This document shows positions 8,893-17,723 of a DNA stretch of 64,000 bases, piece by piece. Location of the stretch: contig NZ_CP109007.1 in the NCBI RefSeq assembly GCF_036226665.1, positions 1,116,001 through 1,180,000 of the forward strand. The letters are read 5' to 3'. The notes under the pieces were generated by a model that saw only the letters and a list, made by a program, of their open reading frames with translations, was not told where the DNA came from and ran no database searches. Each line of letters begins with the position of its first letter. The stretch's first letter is position 1. This DNA comes from Streptomyces sp. NBC_00691. Lineage in GTDB: Bacteria > Actinomycetota > Actinomycetes > Streptomycetales > Streptomycetaceae. The position numbers and the translations under genes were made by a program.

Positions 8893-10791
8893 TCATACGC
8901 CCGTGACCGCGTCCGCCAGGGCGTGCAGGCGCAGTGCCAGCTGGATCTCCAGGGCGCGGGCCGGGGACTGCCAGTCGGGGCCGAGGAGGCGGCCGACCCG
9001 CTCCAGTCGCTGGGCCACCGTGTTGACGTGGACGTGGAGTTCGTCCTTGGTCCGGGCCGGGCTCATGCCGCTCGCGAAATAGGCGTCCATGGTGCGTATC
9101 AGGTCGGTGCCCCGGCGCCGGTCGTACGCGACGACCTGGCCCACCGTCCGGTCGACGAAGCCGTCGATGTCCCGGCTGTCGGCGAGGAGCAGGCCCAGGA
9201 AGCCGAGGTCCTCGGCGGCGGCGCCCTGGCCGGAGCGGTGCAGGAGCCGGAGCGCGTCGAGGCAGCGGCGGGCCTCCTCGTACGCGACGGCCACCTGGTC
9301 CGGGTGGTCCAGGGGCGCCCGTACGGGAGCGGAGGCGCCCACCGTGACGGGTTCCCGCAGGGTGCCGCCGAGGCTGCGCGCGGTCTGCCGGGCGAGGTCG
9401 GCGGCGTTCTCACCGGGGCCGAGTGGCAGCAGCAGGACCGTGCCGCCGTCGCGGGCCGAGGCGAGTCCGTGCCGGGTGGCGGCCAGGTGGGTGGCCGCCG
9501 ACCAGAGGCGCTGGCGGTCGGCGCCCTCCCGGCCGCCGGCATCGGGATCGGCCGTGCCGCCCGCCCGGTCGATCCGTGCGGCGAGCACCACGTGCGGGGC
9601 GTCGCTGTCGGTACGGAGCCGGGCGGCACGCTCCTTGAGGAGCCGGCGGTCACGGTCGGGTGCGTCGAGGAGGTCGTCGAGGAGTTCGCCCCGTACGCGC
9701 TGCTCGGCCTCGCCCGCCGAGCGGCGGGCGAGCAGGAGGAGGGAGGTGACGAGCGCGGCGCGTTCCAGCGTGCGCTGGTCGACCGGGTCGAGGTCCGGCT
9801 GGCCGTGCAGCACGAGGGCACCCAGGGTCTCGCCCCCGGCGGAGACGGCGGCGACCCAGTCGTCGCCCTCGCGGACGGCGTGGCCCCCGGCGCGGCGGGC
9901 GGCGCCGGCTCCCTCCTCGGTGAACTCGACGGTTCCGCCGAGGACCTCGGAGACGGCGTGGGCCACGTCGTGGACGCCGCCGCCGTGCAGGACGAGCTCG
10001 GAGAGCCGGTCGTGGACCTCCGAGGCGCGCTCGATGACGCCGCTGTGCTCACGGATGATGTCGTTGGCGCGCTCCAGCTCGGCGAGGGCCGAGCGGGTCT
10101 CCGCGAGGAGGTTGGCCGTGTCGATGGCGACGGCGGCGTGCGCGGCGAAGGAGCAGAGCAGCGCGACCTGCTCGCGTTCGAAGACCCTGGCCCTCCGGTC
10201 GGCGGCGAAGAGGACGCCGATGACCTGGCTGCCGAGGCTGAGCGGTACGCCGAGGATGGCGACGAGGCCCTCGTCCCGTACGGCCGTGTCGATCGTCCGG
10301 GTGTGCTGGAAGCGGGCGTCGCCGAAGTAGTCGTCCGTGACGTACGGGCGGGCGGTCTGGGCGACGAGCCCGCCGAGTCCTTCGCCCATGCCGAGGCGTA
10401 CCTGCTGGAAGCGCGCGGAGACGGAGCCCTCGGTGACCCGCATGTACGTGTCGCCCGCGGCCGGGTCGTTGAGGCTCAGATAGGCGACCTCGGTGCCGAG
10501 GAGCGAGCGGGCGCGCTGGACGATGGCGCGCAGCACGGCGTCGAGGTCGCGGAGTCCCGCGAGGTCGTGGGCGGTCTCGAAGAGCGCGGAGAGTTCCGCC
10601 TCGCGGCGTCTCCGCCCCTCCAGCTCGGCCCGCACGCGCAGGGCGAGCTGTTTGGCCTCTTCCAGTTCGGCCAGCGCCTCGGGGCCCGCGCCGCTCGCAC
10701 GGGCGAGCAGCACGGGCCGGTCGTAGGCCTCCGTCGCGGCTCCTCTGGCGAGGAGTTCGAGGTAGGAGACGGGTTCGTGGGACATGGACAC
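8893..10791 (-). CDS. GAF-domain PucR/CdaR-type transcriptional regulator
   Basis: A 632-residue regulator. A helical N-terminus (LEEAKQLALRVRAELEGRRR) leads into a GAF sensor domain (about residues 85-235: FETAHDLAGLRDLD, LSLNDPAAGDTYMRV, GVLFAADRRA). A second coiled helix, a CdaR-like middle domain and a C-terminal PucR helix-turn-helix follow (DELHVHVNTVAQRLERVGRLLGP), the standard output module of the family. GTG 10791 is chosen because AGG lies seven bases upstream; ATG 10785 is nearly equivalent. It probably controls the convergent symporter gene and the adjacent 3-hydroxybutyrate-dehydrogenase-like gene in response to a small molecule bound by GAF. The ligand is not inferable. Confidence 0.85.
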   Translation of the reverse strand: MSMSHEPVSYLELLARGAATEAYDRPVLLARASGAGPEALAELEEAKQLALRVRAELEGRRRREAELSALFETAHDLAGLRDLDAVLRAIVQRARSLLGTEVAYLSLNDPAAGDTYMRVTEGSVSARFQQVRLGMGEGLGGLVAQTARPYVTDDYFGDARFQHTRTIDTAVRDEGLVAILGVPLSLGSQVIGVLFAADRRARVFEREQVALLCSFAAHAAVAIDTANLLAETRSALAELERANDIIREHSGVIERASEVHDRLSELVLHGGGVHDVAHAVSEVLGGTVEFTEEGAGAARRAGGHAVREGDDWVAAVSAGGETLGALVLHGQPDLDPVDQRTLERAALVTSLLLLARRSAGEAEQRVRGELLDDLLDAPDRDRRLLKERAARLRTDSDAPHVVLAARIDRAGGTADPDAGGREGADRQRLWSAATHLAATRHGLASARDGGTVLLLPLGPGENAADLARQTARSLGGTLREPVTVGASAPVRAPLDHPDQVAVAYEEARRCLDALRLLHRSGQGAAAEDLGFLGLLLADSRDIDGFVDRTVGQVVAYDRRRGTDLIRTMDAYFASGMSPARTKDELHVHVNTVAQRLERVGRLLGPDWQSPARALEIQLALRLHALADAVTGV

Positions 10792-10918
10792 AGGGATACC
10801 TGCCGAACGTGTGGTCGCACCACCCCTGTGGACAACCTTCACGGGGAAGCAGGGACACCAGGGACGCCGGGGGCAGGGGCCCCGGAGGCGCCGGGGGCAG
10901 GGGCCTCGGGGGCGTCCC

Positions 10919-11761
10919 TCAGTGGGCGGTCCACCCGCCGTCGAGCGTGAGGGAGGTGCCGGTGATGAAGGAGGCCTGGGGGGTGCAGAGGTAGAGCACG
11001 GCCTCGGCGACCTCGTCCGGCTCGATGAGCCGCTTGAGCGCCGAGTCCTTCAGGAGGACCTCGGAGAGGACGCGCTGCGGGGGGATGCCGTGGGCGGCGG
11101 CCTGGTCCGCGATCTGCCGTTCGACGAGCGGGGTGCGTACGTAGCCGGGATTGACGCAGTTCGAGGTGACCCCGTGCGGGGCGCCTTCGAGGGCGGCGGT
11201 CTTGGACAGGCCCTCCAGACCGTGCTTGGCCGCCACGTACGCGGACTTGAAGGCGGAGGCCCGCAGCCCGTGGACGGAGGAGATGTTGACGATCCGGCCC
11301 CAGCCCTGGGCGTACATGTGCGGCAGGGCGCCCCGGATCAGCCGGAAGGGCGCCTCCAGCATGACCGTGAGCACGGTGTGGAAGACGTCCGGCGGGAACT
11401 CCTCGATGGGCCGGACGAGCTGGAGTCCGGCGTTGTTGACGAGGATGTCGGCGCCGTCGGCGGCCGCCTCGGCGGCGTCCAGGTCGGTGAGGTCGAGGAG
11501 CCGGGGTTCGAGGCTCCCGGGGAGTTCGGCGGCCTCCTCGGCGAGGGTCTCCAGGCCTTCGGCCGCCCGGTCGACGGCTCTGACCCGGGCCCCCGAGGCG
11601 GCGAGCCGCAGCGCGCAGGCGCGCCCGATGCCGCCGGCCGCGCCGGTGACGAGCGCGGTGCGGCCGGTCAGATCGAGGACGACGGCTCGGGGCTGAGGTG
11701 CGGCGGCGGGCGCATCGGGGTCCGATACGGCACCGAGGGGGGCGGTGATGGGGGCGCTCAT
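10919..11761 (-). CDS. SDR oxidoreductase, 3-hydroxybutyrate dehydrogenase-like
   Basis: A 280-residue classical short-chain dehydrogenase: nucleotide-binding TGAAGGIG after TALV, NNAG at the end of beta-4, catalytic Ser in NISSVHG, and YVAAK as the Tyr-Lys pair. The insert LQLVRPIEEFP, the VHGLRAS segment after the catalytic Ser and the ending TGTSLTLDGGWTAH are typical of bacterial D-3-hydroxybutyrate dehydrogenases, which oxidise 3-hydroxybutyrate to acetoacetate with NAD+. A Pro/Ala-rich extension of about 30 residues precedes the fold. Start ATG 11761 has AGGG eight bases upstream. It lies upstream of and in the same direction as the PucR-type regulator. A related SDR with another hydroxyacid substrate cannot be excluded. 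Confidence 0.82.
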   Translation of the reverse strand: MSAPITAPLGAVSDPDAPAAAPQPRAVVLDLTGRTALVTGAAGGIGRACALRLAASGARVRAVDRAAEGLETLAEEAAELPGSLEPRLLDLTDLDAAEAAADGADILVNNAGLQLVRPIEEFPPDVFHTVLTVMLEAPFRLIRGALPHMYAQGWGRIVNISSVHGLRASAFKSAYVAAKHGLEGLSKTAALEGAPHGVTSNCVNPGYVRTPLVERQIADQAAAHGIPPQRVLSEVLLKDSALKRLIEPDEVAEAVLYLCTPQASFITGTSLTLDGGWTAH

Positions 11762-11816
11762 GCTCCGCACCCTATGAAGCGTCCACTCCCCCACCGATGT
11801 GTTTCGGACCCATAGT

Positions 11817-12299
11817 TCAGCTGGTTGCTGTGGTGCGGAACCATGTGGGTTCACCGGCCAGCGCCTTCTCGATCCGCAACAGCGAGAAGCGCTTCATCTC
11901 CGGCAGGTCGTTCACGTCGAACCAGCCGACCTCGGTGGACTCGTCGTCGTTGACCCGGGCCTCGCCGCCCACCGCGCGACAGCGGAAGGAGACGTCCAGG
12001 AACTGGCACTGGTCGCCGTTGGGGTAGACGACGGGCTTACGGAGGGTCTCGACGAGCACGATCCGCTCGACCTCGCAGCGTACGGCGGTCTCCTCGAAGA
12101 CCTCGCGCACCGCGCAGTCGGCGGGCTGCTCCCCGGGCTCGATGATGCCGCCGATGACCGCCCAGCGTCCGTTGTCGGCACGCCGGCCGAGCAGCACCCG
12201 GCCTTGGTCGTCGAAGACGACGGCGCTCACTCCGGGCAGGAAGAGGAGCTGGTGGCCGGCTGTCTCGCGCAGGGCCCGGATGAACTCAGGGGTAGCCAT
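11817..12299 (-). CDS. Nudix hydrolase
   Basis: A 160-residue single-domain Nudix protein. The box reads G-IIEPG-E-QPADCAV-REVFEE-TAV, matching GX5EX7REUXEEXGU except that the late Gly is Ala. The acidic residues that bind Mg2+ are intact, so hydrolysis of a nucleoside-diphosphate-linked substrate is expected. FLDVSFRCRAVGG and the ESTEVGWF segment resemble the ADP-ribose/MutT-like branch. The gene follows lnt with nine bases between them on the same strand, so co-transcription is likely. Its substrate is unknown. Confidence 0.88.
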   Translation of the reverse strand: MATPEFIRALRETAGHQLLFLPGVSAVVFDDQGRVLLGRRADNGRWAVIGGIIEPGEQPADCAVREVFEETAVRCEVERIVLVETLRKPVVYPNGDQCQFLDVSFRCRAVGGEARVNDDESTEVGWFDVNDLPEMKRFSLLRIEKALAGEPTWFRTTATS

Positions 12300-12308
12300 G
12301 GACCGACC

Positions 12309-14093
12309 CTAGATCATCTGCGGGCCGCCTCCTCGGGCGCCGGTGCCGCCCTGCTCCGTCCCCGTGCGCCGGGCACGTACCGAACGGAAGGCCGACCACC
12401 CGAGGCCGGCGGCCGCGAGCGCCACCAGGACCGCCTCCGGCAGGGTGCCCATCCGGGTCGCCGGGGTCAGCGAGGAACGCAGCGGCACCTTCTCGACCAG
12501 GACGTCCGGGGTGAACATCTTCGTCTCGGCGACGATCTCGCCGTCGGGGCGGATGACCGCGCTGACCCCGCTGGTGACGGGGACGACCACCGACCGGCTG
12601 TGCTCGACGGCCCGCACCCGGGACATCGCGAGCTGCTGGTAGGTCATCTCGCTCCGGCCGAAGGTGGCGTTGTTGCTGGGGACGCTGATGAGCTGGGCGC
12701 CATGGGTGACGGTGTCGCGCACGGCCCAGTCGAAGGCCGCCTCGTAACAGGTGGCGAGGCCGACCTTCGTACCGGCCAGGTCGAAGACGCCGACCTTCGT
12801 ACCGGCGCCGAAGTCGCGGCTCACCCGGTCGACGTTGCTGTTGAAGATGCGGACGAAGGAGCGCATCGGGATGTACTCGCCGAAGGGCTGGACGTGCCGC
12901 TTGTCGTACGTGGCGACGGGGCCGCGGTCCGGTTCCCACTGGATGAGGGTGTTGCGGAGCTTGCCGGTCTCGGGCGCGACGACCGCGCCGATCACGGTCG
13001 GCACGCCGATCGCGCGGACGGCGCCGTCGATGACCTCGGCCGCGTCGGCGTTCGCGTACGGGTCGATGTCCGAGGAGTTCTCGGGCCACAGCACGAAGTC
13101 GGGCTGCGGAGCGCGGCCGGCCTTGACGTCCGCGGCGAGTTCGCGGGTGCGGGCGACGTGGTTGTCGAGGACGGCCCGGCGCTGGGAGTTGAAGTCGAGA
13201 CCCAGGCGCGGGACGTTGCCCTGGACGGCGGCGACGGTGGCCGTGCCGTCCTCGGCCGAGTCGTCGACGAGAGGCAGCGCCGCGAGCGCTCCGGTGACCG
13301 GAACGAGTACGGCGAGCGCGGCGGCCACGAGCGGGCCGCGCGGGAAGGCACGGGGCGTACGGGGGCGAGCCCCGGCGGCCGTGTCAAGCCCGGTGCCGCT
13401 GCCAGAGGCCGGTGTTCCGGCCGAGCCGAGGGGGCCGGACCCGGTGTCCGTGCCGGTGGGGACGGGCTCGTCGCCGACCGCGCCGGCCGCCGTTCCCGCG
13501 GCCCGGCGGGCCTGGATCTGGCGGTACGCCTCGTACAGGCCGAAGCCGCAGAGGGCTACGGCGAAGCCGAGCACCGGTGTGCCGCCGACGGCGGCCAGCG
13601 GCAGGAAGATCCCGTCCGCCTGGCCGAAGGCGATCTTGCCCCAGGGGAAGCCGCCGAAGGGCACGCGGGCGCGTGCCGCCTCCGCGAGGATCCACACCCC
13701 GGCGGCGAAGAACGGCCACCACGGGAGCCGGGAGACCGCGGCGACACCGAGGCCGGCGAGCGCCACGAACAGCGCCTCGATGGCGGCCAGGGCGAGCCAG
13801 GGCCCCGGCCCGACCTCCTCGCCGGTCCAGATGAGGAGCGGCAGCAGGAAACCGAGACCGGCGAGGTATCCGAGGCCGAATCCGGCGCGGAGCCGGCGGC
13901 CCCTCAGGGTCCAGCCGAGCAGGGCGAAGGCGGGCAGCGCGAGCCACCACAGGGGGCGCGGCGGGAAGCTCAGGTAGAGCAGGAGCCCGGACAGCAGAGC
14001 CGCCCCGGGCCGGACGAACCGCCGCAGCCGGGTGACCGGCGCGGGTGCGGTGTCGGCTGCGGACGCGTCGACGGGGGTGATGGTGGCGCTCAC
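12309..14093 (-). CDS. lnt: Apolipoprotein N-acyltransferase
   Basis: A 594-residue membrane enzyme that N-acylates the diacylglyceryl-Cys of lipoproteins. The N-terminal half has hydrophobic helices (LLSGLLLYLSFPP, WLALPAFALLGW, AGLGFLLPLLIW), a loop with GGFPWGKI and a low-complexity Pro/Gly/Thr linker. The C-terminal half is a nitrilase-type domain beginning VAAVQGNVP. The catalytic triad is visible: Glu in WPENSS (about residue 337), Lys in YDKRHVQPFGEY (about 397) and Cys in ATCYEAAF (about 448). A short duplicated phrase (GTKVGVFDLAGTKVG) lies just before the Cys. Start GTG 14093 has only a weak ribosome site. The Nudix gene follows nine bases downstream. Confidence 0.93.
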   Translation of the reverse strand: MSATITPVDASAADTAPAPVTRLRRFVRPGAALLSGLLLYLSFPPRPLWWLALPAFALLGWTLRGRRLRAGFGLGYLAGLGFLLPLLIWTGEEVGPGPWLALAAIEALFVALAGLGVAAVSRLPWWPFFAAGVWILAEAARARVPFGGFPWGKIAFGQADGIFLPLAAVGGTPVLGFAVALCGFGLYEAYRQIQARRAAGTAAGAVGDEPVPTGTDTGSGPLGSAGTPASGSGTGLDTAAGARPRTPRAFPRGPLVAAALAVLVPVTGALAALPLVDDSAEDGTATVAAVQGNVPRLGLDFNSQRRAVLDNHVARTRELAADVKAGRAPQPDFVLWPENSSDIDPYANADAAEVIDGAVRAIGVPTVIGAVVAPETGKLRNTLIQWEPDRGPVATYDKRHVQPFGEYIPMRSFVRIFNSNVDRVSRDFGAGTKVGVFDLAGTKVGLATCYEAAFDWAVRDTVTHGAQLISVPSNNATFGRSEMTYQQLAMSRVRAVEHSRSVVVPVTSGVSAVIRPDGEIVAETKMFTPDVLVEKVPLRSSLTPATRMGTLPEAVLVALAAAGLGWSAFRSVRARRTGTEQGGTGARGGGPQMI

Positions 14094-14259
14094 CTTGGGG
14101 AGTCTACGGGGCGTTCCTGTCGACGGAGGAGGGCGGGCGCGCCGGGCGTGGGGCCGGTGACCGGCCCCGACGCACGCGATCGCAGCAGTTCACGGCTCCG
14201 GGCTCTGGGCCTCGGGCCGCCGGCTCCGGAGGTCCGGTTCATTCTTGGTACCTGACGTG

Positions 14260-14832
14260 TCACACGGGGCGGCCGGTCGGCGCGGGAGGCGCGGGCGGGG
14301 CCACGTCGCGGAGGCGGTCGCGGATGACGCGGACCGCGGACTCGGCGTCATCGACGGTGACGGTGAACGTCCGCCCGTCGCCGAGGCGCAGGATCAGACC
14401 CTCGCCCCGCCGCACGACCACGGCCGTGCCCTTCTCGGGGCGCCAGCGGTAGCCCCAGCCGCCCCACTGCCGCGGGGTGACGCTCGGCTCGAAGTCGGCG
14501 CCGACGACATGGGAGAGGAGGATGCGGCAGCGCGGCACGCCGATGTGGCCGCAACGGACCTCCATGGCGCTGTCGTCGACCTTCACGGCCACGTGGACGA
14601 AGGCGAGCGTGCCGAAGAGCACGAGCAGTCCGACGGCGACGCAGCCGATCACGGCCATCAGCAGGGGCGCGATGCCCGAGGTCCAGGCCGACTCGACGGC
14701 GAGGGTGATGCCCAGGGCCATGCAGGCGGCACCGGCGGCCGCCGCGACCCACTGGAAGCGGTTGGTGGCACGACCGGTCCAGACGGCGGGCGTCCGCTGG
14801 TCGGCGTACTGATTCCGGGCATGGTCCCTCAT
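14260..14832 (-). CDS. Small membrane protein with two helices and a PH-like C-terminal domain
   Basis: A 190-residue protein: a charged N-terminus with NRFQWVAAAAG, two closely spaced hydrophobic helices (ACMALGITLAVESAW, APLLMAVIGCVAVGLLVLFGTLAFV), then a beta-rich cytoplasmic domain (VAVKVDDSAMEVRCGHIGVPRC, GYRWRPEKGTAVVVRRGEGLIL, GRTFTVTVDDAESAVRVI). This layout is widespread in actinobacterial hypothetical proteins with a bacterial-PH-like domain. ATG 14832 is the first sensible start; the ribosome site is weak. No function is assigned. A 286-base non-coding stretch holding degenerate repeats precedes it. Confidence 0.75.
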   Translation of the reverse strand: MRDHARNQYADQRTPAVWTGRATNRFQWVAAAAGAACMALGITLAVESAWTSGIAPLLMAVIGCVAVGLLVLFGTLAFVHVAVKVDDSAMEVRCGHIGVPRCRILLSHVVGADFEPSVTPRQWGGWGYRWRPEKGTAVVVRRGEGLILRLGDGRTFTVTVDDAESAVRVIRDRLRDVAPPAPPAPTGRPV

Positions 14833-15043
14833 ATCGGGAAGAGTACCCAGGATCGCCCGGAACAGCGCGACGGAGCGAGGTCGCCTGCGGACGCTCGGTG
14901 AGCGAGGGTGTCGCCCGCCCCGCCGCCACCGCCGTCCCCGCTCGACGGGCGTGACATTCCCCGCTCGACGGCCGGGCGGCACCGGTCGACGGTCGGGGCG
15001 GCACCGATGGCCGGGTGGCACCGCTCGATGGGCGGGGGGGGCC

Positions 15044-15137
15044 GCCGCTACGTGGGCGGGTAAAGCACCGCTCAACCGACGGGGTCGGCCGGCGCTACGT
15101 GGGTGGGCAAGGCGCCGCTCAATGGGCGGGTTCGGCC
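15044..15137. repeat. 47-base tandem duplication at the 3' end of the racemase gene
   Basis: Two adjacent 47-base units (15044-15090 and 15091-15137), each containing CGCTACGTGGG and GCCGCTCAA or ACCGCTCAA, about 85% identical. A half unit (TGGCACCGCTCGATGGGCGG) precedes at about 15016. The second unit runs through the stop codon and last codons of the racemase-like gene. Confidence 0.75.
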
Positions 15138-15913
15138 GCCGCCAGGAGCCGGCCTTCGGCGTAGCCGAGGGCGGTGACGGGGAGCGGGCCCGGGCGGCCG
15201 CTGAGCAGGACGGAGAGGCTGCCGGTGGGGTCCGCGTCGGGGGCGGGTTCGGCGCCGACCCGGCGGAGCGCCTGTGCGGCGACGGCGTCGGCGGAGCCGT
15301 GGAAGACGAGCGGGGCCAGTCCGGCGCGGCCGCGGGCTTCGAGGGCGGCGAGGATGCGGTCCTCGACGAGTTCGTAGTGGGTGCAGCCCAGGACGACGGC
15401 ACGGACGTCGCGAGGGGTGAGCGCGGCCGCGGCGGCGACCGCGCGGTCCACGGCCTCGGGGTCGGCGTGCTCCACGGCGTCGGCGAGTCCGGGGCAGGGC
15501 ACCTCGGTGACCTCGGCGCCGTCGGCGAAGTCGCGGATGAGTCCGCGCTGGTAGACGCTGCCGGTGGTGGCCGGAGTGGCCCAGATGGCGATCTTGCCGC
15601 CACCCGCGGCGGCGGGCTTGATCGCGGGCACCGTGCCGATGACGGGGATGCCCGGTTCGAGGGCGGCGCGGATGGCGGGCAGGGCGTGCACGCTGGCGGT
15701 GTTGCAGGCCACGATCAGCGCCTGCGGATGATGCTCGGCGGCGGCGCGGGCGACGGCGACGGCGCGCTCGGTGAGGTCCTCGGGAGTACGCGGTCCCCAG
15801 GGCATCCCGTCGGGGTCGTTCGAGATGAGGAGGTCGGCGTCCGGCCGGAGCCGCCGCACCGCGGCCGCTGCCGGGAGGAGGCCGATTCCGGAGTCCATGA
15901 GCGCGATCTTCAC
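15119..15913 (-). CDS. Glutamate racemase-like (Asp/Glu racemase superfamily)
   Basis: A 264-residue cytoplasmic enzyme. It starts with LMDSGIGLLP and carries both catalytic cysteines in their family contexts, VACNTAS (near residue 72) and GCTHYEL (near residue 190), as expected for PLP-independent glutamate racemases that supply D-glutamate for peptidoglycan. The short fourth substrate segment NDPDGMPWG is also typical. GTG 15913 has AGGG seven bases upstream. It is divergent from the HpnB-like glycosyltransferase. Streptomyces can carry more than one member, so essentiality or exact substrate cannot be judged here. Confidence 0.85.
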   Translation of the reverse strand: MKIALMDSGIGLLPAAAAVRRLRPDADLLISNDPDGMPWGPRTPEDLTERAVAVARAAAEHHPQALIVACNTASVHALPAIRAALEPGIPVIGTVPAIKPAAAGGGKIAIWATPATTGSVYQRGLIRDFADGAEVTEVPCPGLADAVEHADPEAVDRAVAAAAALTPRDVRAVVLGCTHYELVEDRILAALEARGRAGLAPLVFHGSADAVAAQALRRVGAEPAPDADPTGSLSVLLSGRPGPLPVTALGYAEGRLLAAAEPAH

Positions 15914-15971
15914 CCGGTCACCCTAGCCGATGAGCGTTCTGGGGCCCCCAATCTGGGGCAGACTGCCGCGA

Positions 15972-17264
15972 ATGAGCACCCTCGCCTGGTTCGCGCTCGT
16001 CTCCCTGGCCGTCTGGGTCTGGCTGCTGCTCGGCCAGGGCTTCTTCTGGCGCACGGACCAGCGGCTTCCGCCGGTCGGCGGCAGACGCGCGAGCGAAGGC
16101 CCCCACCCTCACGGGAGACGGGACGGGAAGCACATCGAGGGGCCGGACGGGAAGCCCCACGCGTGGCCGGACGGGAAGCCCCACGCGTGGCCGCGCGTCG
16201 CGGTGGTCGTGCCCGCGCGGGACGAGGCCGCGGTACTGCCACTGAGCCTGCCGTCCCTGCTCGCGCAGGACTACCCGGGCGTCGCCGAGGTGATCCTGGT
16301 GGACGACGGGAGTACGGACGGCACGGGGCGGCTCGCGGTCGAACTCGCGGCTCGCCACGGCGGGCTGCCGCTGACCGTGGTGTCGCCGGGTGAGCCGGAG
16401 CCGGGCTGGACCGGGAAGCTGTGGGCGCTGCGGCACGGCATGGCGCTGGCACGCACGCGTGGCCCCGGATTCCTGCTTCTCACGGACGCGGACATCGCCC
16501 ATGAGCCGGACAGCCTCCGCCTTCTGGTGTCGTCGGCGGAGACGAACGGCCTCGACCTGGTGTCGCAGATGGCCCGGCTCCGGGTGGAGAGCCTCTGGGA
16601 GCGTCTGGTCGTGCCGGCGTTCGTCTACTTCTTCGCACAGCTCTACCCCTTCCGCTGGATCAACCGGCCGCGTCCGCTGGCGACGGCCGCCGCGGGTGGC
16701 TGTGTGCTGCTGAGGACGGAGACGGCGGTGGCGGCGGACGTGCCGGAGGCGATCCGGCAGGCGGTGATCGACGACGTGTCGCTGGCGCGGGCCGTGCGGC
16801 GGGCCGGTGGCCGGATCTGGCTGGGGCTCGCGGAGCGGGTCGACAGCGTGCGCCCCTACCCGGGGCTGGGCGATCTGTGGCGGATGGTCGCCCGCAGCGC
16901 GTACGCGCAACTGCGGCACAGTCCGGCACTGCTCCTGGGGACGGTGGCCGGACTCGCCCTCGTCTATCTGGTGCCGCCGGTCGCCCTGGCGGCGGGTGCG
17001 GTGCGCGGGGACACGGTCGCCGCGTGGGCGGGTGGCGCCGCGTGGGCGGTGATGGCGGGGACGTACGTGCCGATGCTCCGCCACTACCGGCAGCCGCTGT
17101 GGCTCGCGCCGCTGCTGCCCTTCACCGCGTTCCTCTATCTCCTGATGACGGTGGACTCGGCGGTCCGGCACTACCGGGGCGTCGGTGCGGCATGGAAGGG
17201 CCGGACGTACGCGCGGCCGGAGACGGCACCGGACCGGTGCCGCGATGTCGCGCCGGGCGAGTGA
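15972..17264 (+). CDS. HpnB-like membrane glycosyltransferase, family 2
   Basis: A 430-residue GT2 enzyme anchored by an N-terminal helix (LAWFALVSLAVWVWLLLGQGFF) and three C-terminal helices. The catalytic domain shows VVVPARDEA, VDDGSTDGT (nucleotide-sugar and metal binding), LLTDADIAH (the DXD-like motif) and IDDVSLARAVRRAG (the ED-type base region). The length, NRPRPLATAAAGGC and terminal helices match hopene-associated HpnB proteins. No hopanoid genes are in the window, so the acceptor is open. ATG 15972 (GGGGCAG upstream) is preferred over ATG 15930. A three-copy octapeptide repeat (DGKxxxxP) lies between the first helix and the catalytic domain. Confidence 0.85.
   Translation: MSTLAWFALVSLAVWVWLLLGQGFFWRTDQRLPPVGGRRASEGPHPHGRRDGKHIEGPDGKPHAWPDGKPHAWPRVAVVVPARDEAAVLPLSLPSLLAQDYPGVAEVILVDDGSTDGTGRLAVELAARHGGLPLTVVSPGEPEPGWTGKLWALRHGMALARTRGPGFLLLTDADIAHEPDSLRLLVSSAETNGLDLVSQMARLRVESLWERLVVPAFVYFFAQLYPFRWINRPRPLATAAAGGCVLLRTETAVAADVPEAIRQAVIDDVSLARAVRRAGGRIWLGLAERVDSVRPYPGLGDLWRMVARSAYAQLRHSPALLLGTVAGLALVYLVPPVALAAGAVRGDTVAAWAGGAAWAVMAGTYVPMLRHYRQPLWLAPLLPFTAFLYLLMTVDSAVRHYRGVGAAWKGRTYARPETAPDRCRDVAPGE
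16121..16192 (+). repeat. Three tandem 24-base units inside the glycosyltransferase gene
   Basis: Units at 16121-16144, 16145-16168 and 16169-16192 encode DGKHIEGP, DGKPHAWP and DGKPHAWP. The last two are identical at the DNA level. They lie in the linker between the N-terminal helix and the catalytic domain, where copy number can change without frame loss. Confidence 0.9.
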
Positions 17265-17723
17265 CCGTGACGTCCTTCCGGGCTCCTGCCGGTGACATCG
17301 CCTCGGACGCGTGACGGTGAGGCCGCTCCAGGCGCGTGACGGTGACGTCGCTTCAGGTGAGCGCGCGGGATCTCGACGGAAATGGTTTTCCCGACACGGG
17401 GAGTAGCGCCGTCAATTCGGCGTGTACACATCGCCCCGGAGATCCGTGGATTGACGCTTAAGCATGCCCATGATCACTCCCTGCACGCCTTCCGGGCACC
17501 TTTTCTTTATGTGTTCTTCATGCCCGGGCACGGTCGGCCCGCCCGAGGCCCCCGACCCGCCGGTAACCCCCTCCGAACTCGGCTTTTACATGATCTTGGC
17601 ACGTTCCGCCGCCCGTTTTTGGCACGTTCGCTCGGATTGGGGATCCACTTCTTCACGAAGCCCGTCAAACAACCCGCTAATCAGGCTCCCCAACCAGCAC
17701 ATCGTGGGCTTAACTTATGTGCC
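17265..17723. other. Intergenic region upstream of the Pro/Tyr-rich protein gene
   Basis: About 460 bases without a supported gene. The first 100 bases hold degenerate repeats of CGTGACGGTGA type (17275-17350). The rest is relatively T-rich for this genome (runs such as TTTTCTTTATG at 17502), suggesting long regulatory DNA or a leader. Immediately before the next start is TTAACTTATGTGCC with no ribosome site; TAACTT could be a -10 element for a leaderless message, but no good -35 is visible. Confidence 0.4.

Noticed and set aside
14938..15043. CRISPR-like array in the GC-rich repeats near the racemase gene
   Set aside because: The repeats are degenerate, adjacent and without unique spacers of constant length; no cas genes are present.
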